A DNA stretch of 64,000 nt from Bacteroidota bacterium (lineage in GTDB: Bacteria; Bacteroidota; Bacteroidia; Bacteroidales; TTA-H9), in contig QKGM01000007.1 in the NCBI GenBank assembly GCA_003250395.1, forward strand, positions 1 through 64,000. The letters run 5' to 3'. Position 1 is the first letter of the stretch. Each line of letters starts with the position of its first letter. The notes under the pieces were generated by a model. That model was not told where the DNA came from. It made no database searches and saw nothing but the letters and a program-made list of their open reading frames with translations. Of the stretch, positions 56,582 through 64,000 are shown one piece after another. Made by a program: the position numbers and the translations under genes.

Positions 56582-57582
56582 AGAAGTTTAGTGTTGGCAA
56601 TTCCCTTAGTTTGTATAGTTCGTCCAATAACCTGTTCCATTTGCATGGGGCTGATTCCGTCACCAGGGCGTTTCATGATCAGGTCAGCAGATGTTAAAAC
56701 ATGGCCATCTGGAAGGTCATGGGCAAGGTGGATACTTTTTCGTGCAGCGATTCTGTTTTTTATTTCGGAAGGTGTCGGCTTTTTGACACCATCACCGAGA
56801 GCTGCTTCTACTTTTCGGATGCTATCAACCATCTTTTTCAACTCATCGGGCTCAAGCGAGGATTTGTGATCAGGTCCCGGTAGATTGCGGTCTAGGGTAA
56901 AGTGCTTTTCAATGATTGTAGCTCCTAGTGTAACAGCTGCAATTGGAATTTCAATTCCCTGGGTATGATCCGAATATCCCGTCTCGAGCCCAAAAGTATC
57001 GCGCATGGTGACCATGGCTCTCAGGTTAACTTCATGAATGGGGGCAGGGTATTCTGTAGTGCAATGAAGCAGCGTAATTTTTCCTTTCGGCAGGCCTGCG
57101 TTTGTAAGCACGTTAATCGCTTCACTAATTTCTTCAATCGTAGCCATACCTGTTGAAAGGATTACTTCTCCCGCCGTTTTTCCGATTTTTTGCAGATAAG
57201 GTTTGTTGGTGATTTCCCCGCTGGGAATCTTAAACAAACTCATTCCTAATTTTGCTAAAAGATCGATGCTGTCATTATCGAAGGCGGTTGACCAAAACCG
57301 GATGTTTCGGGATTCACAGTATTTCATCAGTTCAAGATGCTGGCTTTTGGATAGTTCAAGCTTTCGAAGCATCTCATACTGGCTTTCATCTGTAATACCT
57401 GTATTTTTCTTTTGGTATCCTGCTTTTTTGGCGTCGACGGTAACCAGAAGGTCCGTTTTAAATGTTTGAAATTTGACGATGTCTGCCCCTGCATTGGCTG
57501 CAGCATCTATTAATTTGAATGCCAGTTCAGAACTTCCGTTATGATTGACACCTGCTTCGGCGATGATAAGTGTTCTATTCAT
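56563..57582 (-). CDS. neuB: N-acetylneuraminate/legionaminate synthase family (NeuB)
   Basis: IIAEAGVNHNGSSELAFKLIDAAANAGADIVKFQTFKTD, GYSDHTQGIEIPIAAVTLGATIIEKHFTLDRNLPGPDHKSSLEP, SAF/antifreeze domain; start at 57582. Confidence 0.95.
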   Translation of the reverse strand: MNRTLIIAEAGVNHNGSSELAFKLIDAAANAGADIVKFQTFKTDLLVTVDAKKAGYQKKNTGITDESQYEMLRKLELSKSQHLELMKYCESRNIRFWSTAFDNDSIDLLAKLGMSLFKIPSGEITNKPYLQKIGKTAGEVILSTGMATIEEISEAINVLTNAGLPKGKITLLHCTTEYPAPIHEVNLRAMVTMRDTFGLETGYSDHTQGIEIPIAAVTLGATIIEKHFTLDRNLPGPDHKSSLEPDELKKMVDSIRKVEAALGDGVKKPTPSEIKNRIAARKSIHLAHDLPDGHVLTSADLIMKRPGDGISPMQMEQVIGRTIQTKGIANTKLLWEDLL

Positions 57583-58225
57583 GAGAAGATCCAATGATTG
57601 TTGCGGGATTTCCGAAAAGTTTGAGATGATCGCCCACATTTTTTACAACTACTGAACTGGCTCCTATTAAGTTGAAGCTGCCAACAGAGATGTTGTTTAG
57701 AAGTGTTGAGTTGGTACCCAGGAAATTGTTGTCTCCAACCGTACAGTTTCCATTTACAACACATCCCGTTGACACATGATTGTGCGATCCAATTCTGGTT
57801 TCATGTTCGATGATGGCTCCTGTGTTTATAATGCAGTTCGCACCGATAATCGCCCCCGCATTTACAAATGCAAAAGGCATGATTAAGGTTCCCTGACCTA
57901 CTTTCGCGTGTTTTGAAACATGGGCTTTGGGAGAGATGAGAACAGGAAGATGACATCCTGATTCTACAAGGATATTGAAGATTCTAACCCTTGGTTCTGA
58001 TTTTCGAATCTGTCCAATGGTCACGAAAAAGTGTCTGTATTCCTTAACTAATTGCGGTAGATTTTCATCCAGGCCAATTACTTTATAACCCAGTACATTT
58101 TCGTTAAGCTGTCCCGGTTCTCCAACGATTCCGGCGATACTATAATAACCTCCGTCTTCAATTGCCTCGATGACGGATTTACAATGGCCTCCGGCTCCGA
58201 TTAATACTATTTCTTCTTTTGTCAT
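57575..58225 (-). CDS. neuD: NeuD/PglD-family sugar O/N-acetyltransferase
   Basis: LIGAGGHCKSVIEAIEDGGYY N-terminal domain plus left-handed beta-helix hexapeptides. Confidence 0.9.
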   Translation of the reverse strand: MTKEEIVLIGAGGHCKSVIEAIEDGGYYSIAGIVGEPGQLNENVLGYKVIGLDENLPQLVKEYRHFFVTIGQIRKSEPRVRIFNILVESGCHLPVLISPKAHVSKHAKVGQGTLIMPFAFVNAGAIIGANCIINTGAIIEHETRIGSHNHVSTGCVVNGNCTVGDNNFLGTNSTLLNNISVGSFNLIGASSVVVKNVGDHLKLFGNPATIIGSSHE

Positions 58226-58345
58226 TCAGGTACTTGAGATTAGAGGCGATAAATATTGCAGTTTAAAGCATCAGAAATCAATCGTTACTGATCGTCAGCT
58301 CCTGTTTTGGCAAGAATTACCTTATTTGCCTGACAGATCATAATA

Positions 58346-58353
58346 CAAAGGTA
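58346..58353 (-). promoter_or_regulatory. Bacteroidota -7 box (TACCTTTG) for the nonulosonate operon
   Basis: caaaggta on + strand, upstream of neuD start (58225). Confidence 0.5.
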
Positions 58354-58426
58354 AATTATTTAACGGATGGAAACATTAGATGGGGTATCCATCGTGGAAG
58401 TCTATCTCAGGCATCTGGATTAAACC

Positions 58427-58434
58427 TATCTTTG
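58427..58434 (+). promoter_or_regulatory. Bacteroidota -7 box (TATCTTTG) upstream of gpsA-like gene
   Basis: 17 nt before ATG 58451; divergent to the neu promoter. Confidence 0.55.
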
Positions 58435-58450
58435 CACTTTTATTAAAGCG

Positions 58451-59431
58451 ATGAGTGATTGTCAAACTATATGTATTGCCGGAGCTGGTACTATGGGAAC
58501 AGCTTTGGGTCATATTCTTGCAGATAAGGAATCCCTTGATGTAACATTGTTGTCGGTGGAGGCATCTGTAGTTGAGGAGATAAATATCAGTCATTATAAT
58601 TCTGCCTATTTCCCTCAGATTAAACTCAATCCAAGGCTCCAGGCCACTACCGATTCATCGATTCTGAATAATGCTGATATTGTATTTCTGGCCCTCCCTT
58701 CGGTAGTGGTTGTTAACTATCTGTTACAGATGAAGGGTGATTTGAATCCCAACGCACTGCTCGTTAATCTGTCGAAAGGGTTTGGAAACGATAATCATAC
58801 TATCGTAGAAAACCTGCAACAATTGCTTCCTAACCCGGTTTGTACATTAAAAGGGCCAACTTTTGCCCGGGAGCTGATTAACCATATTCCTACATCCATG
58901 ACAATAGGTGCTGCCGACATAGAGGTGGTGGATTGGGTAACCAAATTGTTTTCTTCAACAATCATTTGTACCGATTCAACCACAGATGTTACGGGAGTAG
59001 AATTGGTGAGTATTCTTAAGAATATTTATGCTATTATAATTGGCATAGTCGATGCACAGTTCAGTTCACCCAATCTTAGATTCTTAGTGTTTACCAAAGC
59101 TTTCAACGAAATGAGACATATCCTGGCTTATTCGGGTGGACACGAAGAAACGATGTTTCGTTATTGCGGGATTGGGGATTTCGGGTTGACTGCTCTCAAT
59201 GATCTGAGTCGTAATCGTACTCTCGGACTCTTGATCGGGAAAGGCTTTTTTAGTAGCGACATCCCCGATAAAGTGGTTCTGGAGGGTAAAATAGCCGTTG
59301 GTGTTTTCGTTGACAAATTCAGAAGAAGCGGGGTCCCTGAAGAGAAATATTTTCTTATGAATGAGCTCTATAAAGTGTTCAATGAGCCCTATAATATATC
59401 AACATTTGTCAGTCGTATTCTGGCCTCCTGA
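58451..59431 (+). CDS. NAD(P)-dependent glycerol-3-phosphate dehydrogenase paralog (GpsA family, divergent)
   Basis: CIAGAGTMGTALGHILA, LVNLSKGF, LKGPTFARELINHIPTSMTIGA, GVELVSILKNIYAI, CGIGDFGLTALNDLSRNRTLGLLIGKG. Confidence 0.85.
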   Translation: MSDCQTICIAGAGTMGTALGHILADKESLDVTLLSVEASVVEEINISHYNSAYFPQIKLNPRLQATTDSSILNNADIVFLALPSVVVVNYLLQMKGDLNPNALLVNLSKGFGNDNHTIVENLQQLLPNPVCTLKGPTFARELINHIPTSMTIGAADIEVVDWVTKLFSSTIICTDSTTDVTGVELVSILKNIYAIIIGIVDAQFSSPNLRFLVFTKAFNEMRHILAYSGGHEETMFRYCGIGDFGLTALNDLSRNRTLGLLIGKGFFSSDIPDKVVLEGKIAVGVFVDKFRRSGVPEEKYFLMNELYKVFNEPYNISTFVSRILAS

Positions 59432-60055
59432 AATACTATCCAGGAATTGGTCAGGATTGTCCATTAGGCCTATGTTTTTTTTAAGTACGGAGTAGTCCAT
59501 ATTCCACCAGGCCGATTTAAGTAACCGGTCTATCAATGCTGTTTCAAACCGGTACCTGAGGTGTCTGGCAGGTGTCCCGACAACAATACTATAGGGTTCA
59601 ACATCTTTGGTAACCAGTGAATGAGCCCCGATGATTGCGCCATGGCCTATATTAACACCGGCAAGTATTGTGCTGTTGGCTCCAATCCATACATCATTTC
59701 CAATAGTGGTTGGCTTCACTATCTGATCTTTAAAGTTCCTTCCCGCATCAACAAATCCATACTTTTTTTCATATGCGAAGGGGTGTGTACTGACCCATTC
59801 GGTAGGATGGTTTCCCAATCCGATTTTTACATTGTAGGCAATACTGCAGAACCGACCAATTGATTTGACACTTCTGTCTATGTGGCAGTTTTTATTAATA
59901 AAGGTATAGTCATCTATACGTCCGGCAATGATATGAGATCCACTTTCAATAGTTATTTTTTTTCCAAAACTGACTGATCGGCCAAGACTGGCAGCCCTGA
60001 TTTTGCATGTTGGGTTTAAAGCCCGTACGAGTATTATCCAGATAAATTGCAACAT
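59399..60055 (-). CDS. Hexapeptide-repeat acetyltransferase (CatB/LbH family)
   Basis: 218 aa; IGNDVWIGANSTILAGVNIGHGAIIGAHSLVTKDVEPYSIVVGTPARHLRYRF. Confidence 0.9.
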   Translation of the reverse strand: MLQFIWIILVRALNPTCKIRAASLGRSVSFGKKITIESGSHIIAGRIDDYTFINKNCHIDRSVKSIGRFCSIAYNVKIGLGNHPTEWVSTHPFAYEKKYGFVDAGRNFKDQIVKPTTIGNDVWIGANSTILAGVNIGHGAIIGAHSLVTKDVEPYSIVVGTPARHLRYRFETALIDRLLKSAWWNMDYSVLKKNIGLMDNPDQFLDSISGGQNTTDKC

Positions 60056-60076
60056 GATATATCTTCTTAAAAGGCT

Positions 60077-61393
60077 TTATGGTAATTGCTTTGCTTCTTG
60101 TGACGTTAGCTGATCTAATTCGCCGGCAATCGCTTCTGCCAGTTTTCTTCTGGAGTAACGGTTAATATCTCCGGTAATGGTGTTCATCCCTTTTTTATAA
60201 CGCTCAAAAAGAGAAAGAAGAACAGATTTTAAACTTGTTGAATCGTAGAAGTTAACAAACTCGCCGGCATTTAGTTCTTTAATAATTCTGGCACTGTCTC
60301 CTTCAGTCGGGCCGATACAAAGCAGAGGCCTGCGGGTAGCAAGATATTCGAAGACCTTTCCAGGGATTATACCCATCGAATTTGGGGTATTGTTGATAAG
60401 TAGCAGTAATACTGCCGACTCGCCTGAAAGTTCTAATGCTTTGTGGTGGGGTACATAGTCAATGTTTTCAACACAAGATGAAAGCCCGTTTTCCTCAATG
60501 CTCTCGAAAGCAGAAATGTCTGTCTTACCAATAAACCGTATAACAAGATTATCTCTGAATTCTTTAGATTCTCTGGATATTTCGCCAAGAGTTTTCCAAA
60601 GAAAGGCAGGATTTCGGTCTTTATTTAACGACCCTATATGTGTGAGTATAAACTTTTGGGGTTGCAATATGGCGGGTTCTGGGAAGTCGGCAGGATCAAA
60701 TCCGTTAGTGATTACCCTGAATTCGGGAGACCCATCGTTTTGAAAATCATTTGCCCAATTGTGGCTGACTGTGACAAGTCTGTCGGCTTTATTTAATACA
60801 GCTCTTTCAAGACGATGATGCTTTTTATCTGCCCAACATGTGAGTTTCAGGTCGTTGTAAAAGTCGATTCGGGTCCATGGATCACGGAAATCGGCAAGCC
60901 AGGGAAGTCCTGTTGCCTCCTTGAGCCCTAAGGCAATCAGGTGCATCGAATGTGGAGGTCCTGTCGAGACAATAGCATCCACCATGTTTTCCTTTAGCCA
61001 GTTCTTTAGAAACCGGATTGAAGGTTTGATCCAGAATACCCGGGCATCCGGTATAAAGAAGTTACCTCTTATCCAGACCATGAGATTTTGAGCTCTTGAT
61101 GGTCTTTTCCTTTCTGAGAGGAACCCTGCTGCAAGCCGATCATTCTTCTTCAATCCGATAAGCCGTTTATAAATATCGAAAGGTTCCCAAATAGGGTGTT
61201 TTATTACTTGAACACCTACAGGGATATCGTCCAAAAGTGACTGATCGATGGCAGGATACTCCGGGTTTTCGGGTGTGTAAATTATCGGTTCCCAGCCATA
61301 TTCTCTTAAATATTTCGTGAACTTCAGCCATCGCTGAACCCCTGCTCCACCACTAGGAGGCCAGTAGTATGTAATAATCAGCGCTTTTTTCAT
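60077..61393 (-). CDS. Glycosyltransferase family 4-like protein
   Basis: MKKALIITYYWPPSGGAGVQRWLKFTKYLREYGWEPIIYTPENPEYPAID, GKVFEYLATRRPLLCIGPTEGD; start at 61393. Confidence 0.9.
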   Translation of the reverse strand: MKKALIITYYWPPSGGAGVQRWLKFTKYLREYGWEPIIYTPENPEYPAIDQSLLDDIPVGVQVIKHPIWEPFDIYKRLIGLKKNDRLAAGFLSERKRPSRAQNLMVWIRGNFFIPDARVFWIKPSIRFLKNWLKENMVDAIVSTGPPHSMHLIALGLKEATGLPWLADFRDPWTRIDFYNDLKLTCWADKKHHRLERAVLNKADRLVTVSHNWANDFQNDGSPEFRVITNGFDPADFPEPAILQPQKFILTHIGSLNKDRNPAFLWKTLGEISRESKEFRDNLVIRFIGKTDISAFESIEENGLSSCVENIDYVPHHKALELSGESAVLLLLINNTPNSMGIIPGKVFEYLATRRPLLCIGPTEGDSARIIKELNAGEFVNFYDSTSLKSVLLSLFERYKKGMNTITGDINRYSRRKLAEAIAGELDQLTSQEAKQLP

Positions 61394-61399
61394 GTGGTG

Positions 61400-61424
61400 A
61401 AAAAAGCCCGGCAGTTTGCCGGGC
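61400..61424 (-). terminator. Rho-independent terminator of the YfhO gene
   Basis: Minus strand GCCCGGC-AAACT-GCCGGGC followed by TTTTTT; sits immediately 3' of the CDS ending at 61434. Confidence 0.9.
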
Positions 61425-61433
61425 CAAATGAGT

Positions 61434-63893
61434 TTATTTCTTTTTGACCGCTGGTAGAATGCCACCTTTGGATTTGAGATCGAAGAAAATTGCTGCTATT
61501 ATTAGTAAAAGAATCAATAATGATCCAAAGTAAGCAATAGTCTCGCCTGTATGATAAGCTTTCGGTTCAAATCTGAAGTCAATTGTATGCTGCCCGGCAG
61601 TTACCATCATCGCGCGAAGTACATAGTTGACCCTGAAGTGGGGTGCTAGCTTACCGTCAATATATGCATTCCATCCATGTGGGTAATAAATCTCAGAGAA
61701 TACAGCCAGCCGGTTAGTTGTTGTATTCGATTTATAAACAAGGTGATTGGGTGTATAAGACTCAAGACTGATAACCGAAAGTGTATCGGTCGCAGGAGTT
61801 AACCCATCAAGCAGGTTGGTAAATCGTTTGTCAACAATGGCAGTTGTTTTAGGATCAAAACTGCCTAGAGCCTCCATTTCCTGATTCGCGTTGTCGACTA
61901 TTCTGCATGAATCAACAAACCATGCATTTCCCAATGCTCCTGTATTGATTTGTACTTCTGGTTGACGCTTTTCATTGGGTATGATGAAGTACTTGGTATT
62001 GAGCATATGAAGAACATTCATGTTATTTTTCGATATCTGATGATCAATAAGCTCCTGGTAACGTTCAAGTTTTGCCCCGTGATAACCTCCTATACTCTTA
62101 TGAAAATAGGAAGTTGAGGCATCATTGAAGGTATTGGTGGCAAGATTCAGAACCCTGAAATCAGGGTCTGTATCCTTCATGATAAGTTTGTCTGCACTTG
62201 TAGGAACAAAGGGTTTGTCAACCAATGAAGCCTTTACAAAGTCTTTTTCATTAAGATATCTGCGGTTGATGGTATACATATCACCAATCACAAGCAGTGT
62301 GAGGGTAATAAATAAGAAAGCCTTGTGAAGTTTCATGTAACTCCAGACAATGATAACTGCCCCGGCAAGCAGTATGAACAGAAAACTTCTGAAAGCGTCG
62401 GCTTTAAATATTGCAATTCTGACCGCTTCCAGGCTGTTGGTAAAGAGCGAAACCTGTGTGGCAGCATCAGCACTTTTAGCTTTCATATCTGCATACTGGA
62501 TAGCTTCCTGAGCACTCATGAAATCGAAAAATGCAGAGGGGATTAGTGCGAATATTAATGTGACCCCGGCCGTGATCCCTATAGCAATCAATACGGGTTT
62601 TCGGAATTCATTGAAAGTTGTTTTTCCATTGACTATCTGGTTCAAAGCTAAAAAAGCAAGAATCGGCATACAGAGCTCTGCTATGACCAGCGTCATGGAT
62701 ACCGCCCTGAATTTGTTATAACCAGGAATATAATCGAGGAAGAAATCGGAGAGAGGCATAAAATTATGTCCCCATGCTAACGTAATGCTTAGTACTGTGG
62801 CAATTAACAGTGCCCACTTTAAAGTCCCTTTCACGATAATGAGCCCGAGCACAAACAGGAAAACAACAATAGCTCCTACATAAACAGGTCCGGAGGTAAA
62901 TGGTTGGTCTCCCCAGTAGGCGTTACTTTGTGCTACATATTGCCTCATCTGGGGATCAGCTTTTTGAAGCGCATCCTCATGATTACCGAGTGCATCGCTT
63001 GCCCCGCCTTTAATGTTGGGAATGAGTAAACTCCATGTTTCTCCGATACCATAACTCCATTGCGTAACATAATCCTTATCAAGACCGGCAGTCTGGTTCT
63101 TTTCATTAACAGTGAGTTCCGATTTTCCACGGGTAGACTCTTTTCCATATTCCCATGTTACCCATAAATTTGTTATGGAAGGAAGAACTGCAATGAGTGC
63201 TGCTGCTGCAAGCACCCCTGTAGCCTTAAGAAAAGTGGATAACTGCTTTTCTTTGAAGGCAACGATCTTTAATCCTGCCGCGATGATTAGCAATGTCAAT
63301 AGCAGATAGTATGTAATCTGAAGATGATTGGCCGTAAGTTGTAACGAGGCAGCTAAAGCAGTAAGGACTCCGCCTGCCAGGTATTTCCCACGGTATGTCA
63401 GAATTACACCTGCCACCACTGGTGCCATATATGCCATGGCATGTGCTTTGGAATTGTGTCCTGCTTCCAGAATTATAAAGAAATAGGAAGAGAACCCGTA
63501 GGCAAGGGCTCCGACAAGAGCCGTCCATGGGTCAGTCTTTAGTACAAGTAACAGAATAAAAAAGCCGAGAAAACTGATAAAAAGCAAACCTGCCGGCCCG
63601 GGTAACCCAAGCCTGAGAACAGAATCAACCTTTTTCATCAGGTTAGCAGGGTACTGGGTCGAAATTTGATATGCCGGCATTCCTCCAAACATTGAATTGG
63701 TCCAAAGCGGTTCTTCACCGGTTTTTGCCCTGAAGTCAATAATCTCTTTGGACATTCCGGTCCAATTCCTGATATCGCCTTGTTGTACTTTTTTCCCTTC
63801 TAATAATGGAGCAAAGTACACGAGCGAAATAACGAGGAAAATAATGATCGCGGTAATAATAGGGATCAGACGGGTTAACGGTCTTTTTTCCAT
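61434..63893 (-). CDS. YfhO-family multi-pass membrane protein
   Basis: 819 aa; WTGMSKEIIDFRAKTGEEPLWTNSMFGGMPAYQIS, YGFSSYFFIILEAGHNSKAHAMAYMAPVVAG, YYPHGWNAYIDGK. Confidence 0.9.
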   Translation of the reverse strand: MEKRPLTRLIPIITAIIIFLVISLVYFAPLLEGKKVQQGDIRNWTGMSKEIIDFRAKTGEEPLWTNSMFGGMPAYQISTQYPANLMKKVDSVLRLGLPGPAGLLFISFLGFFILLLVLKTDPWTALVGALAYGFSSYFFIILEAGHNSKAHAMAYMAPVVAGVILTYRGKYLAGGVLTALAASLQLTANHLQITYYLLLTLLIIAAGLKIVAFKEKQLSTFLKATGVLAAAALIAVLPSITNLWVTWEYGKESTRGKSELTVNEKNQTAGLDKDYVTQWSYGIGETWSLLIPNIKGGASDALGNHEDALQKADPQMRQYVAQSNAYWGDQPFTSGPVYVGAIVVFLFVLGLIIVKGTLKWALLIATVLSITLAWGHNFMPLSDFFLDYIPGYNKFRAVSMTLVIAELCMPILAFLALNQIVNGKTTFNEFRKPVLIAIGITAGVTLIFALIPSAFFDFMSAQEAIQYADMKAKSADAATQVSLFTNSLEAVRIAIFKADAFRSFLFILLAGAVIIVWSYMKLHKAFLFITLTLLVIGDMYTINRRYLNEKDFVKASLVDKPFVPTSADKLIMKDTDPDFRVLNLATNTFNDASTSYFHKSIGGYHGAKLERYQELIDHQISKNNMNVLHMLNTKYFIIPNEKRQPEVQINTGALGNAWFVDSCRIVDNANQEMEALGSFDPKTTAIVDKRFTNLLDGLTPATDTLSVISLESYTPNHLVYKSNTTTNRLAVFSEIYYPHGWNAYIDGKLAPHFRVNYVLRAMMVTAGQHTIDFRFEPKAYHTGETIAYFGSLLILLLIIAAIFFDLKSKGGILPAVKKK

Positions 63894-63967
63894 AATAATT
63901 AGTTTAAGCCTGGGTCAGAATCGGTAAATGATGATTGGTTGTGATAAACCGGTTAATAATTTCAAGT

Positions 63968-63975
63968 CAAAGGTA
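63968..63975 (-). promoter_or_regulatory. Bacteroidota -7 box (TACCTTTG) upstream of YfhO gene
   Basis: caaaggta on + strand, 75 nt upstream of the start codon. Confidence 0.55.
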
Positions 63976-64000
63976 GCAAAAAGGGTTAATGTAAGGATTA

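Noticed and set aside
1-64000. tRNA, rRNA and IS/transposase genes
   Set aside because: None was recognised by eye. A tRNAscan-SE/Infernal run and an ISfinder search would be needed to exclude them, so none is reported.

Overview
The window is a mostly AT-rich, gene-dense chromosomal segment of a Bacteroidota (probably Bacteroidales-like) bacterium. This assignment rests on recurrent TAnnTTTG promoter boxes and on family content: DUF4340, DUF4783, GH97, YfhO, CcoNO fusion, and Bacteroidota-type MreD and formimidoylglutamase. The main blocks are as follows. (1) A surface-polysaccharide edge with glycosyltransferases and a Wzx-like flippase. (2) Housekeeping genes: TatC, DUF2148, TrmN6-like, RimM, HutG-like, TopA, MiaB and Ppa. 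(3) A Wza/Wzc exporter followed directly by CysD-CysN. (4) A respiratory block with an NrfC-like Fe-S protein, NrfD and a membrane-anchored cytochrome c, followed by CcoI, CcoS, a CcoN-CcoO protein carrying an extra C-terminal cytochrome c domain, CcoQ-like and CcoP. (5) LpxL-like acyltransferase, GH97, two aldehyde dehydrogenases flanking a DUF1858 protein, an OM-barrel/TPR pair, RlmH, NadC and BrkB. (6) A second polysaccharide region with a flippase, a GT-B-like transferase, a tightly overlapping nonulosonic-acid operon (NeuD-NeuB-NeuC-CBS/nucleotidyltransferase-NeuA), a divergent GpsA paralog, an acetyltransferase, a GT4 and YfhO. The most notable observations are the minimal NrfC/NrfD/cytochrome c module next to cbb3 oxidase with its non-canonical Fe-S ligands, the CcoN-O-c fusion whose extra domain is paralogous to CcoP, the (Gly-Tyr)14 tail of Wzc, the nonulosonate operon with its adjacent divergent GpsA paralog, and an abrupt high-GC segment at the left edge that looks chimeric. 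All calls come from reading the sequence and the supplied translations. No database search was run.
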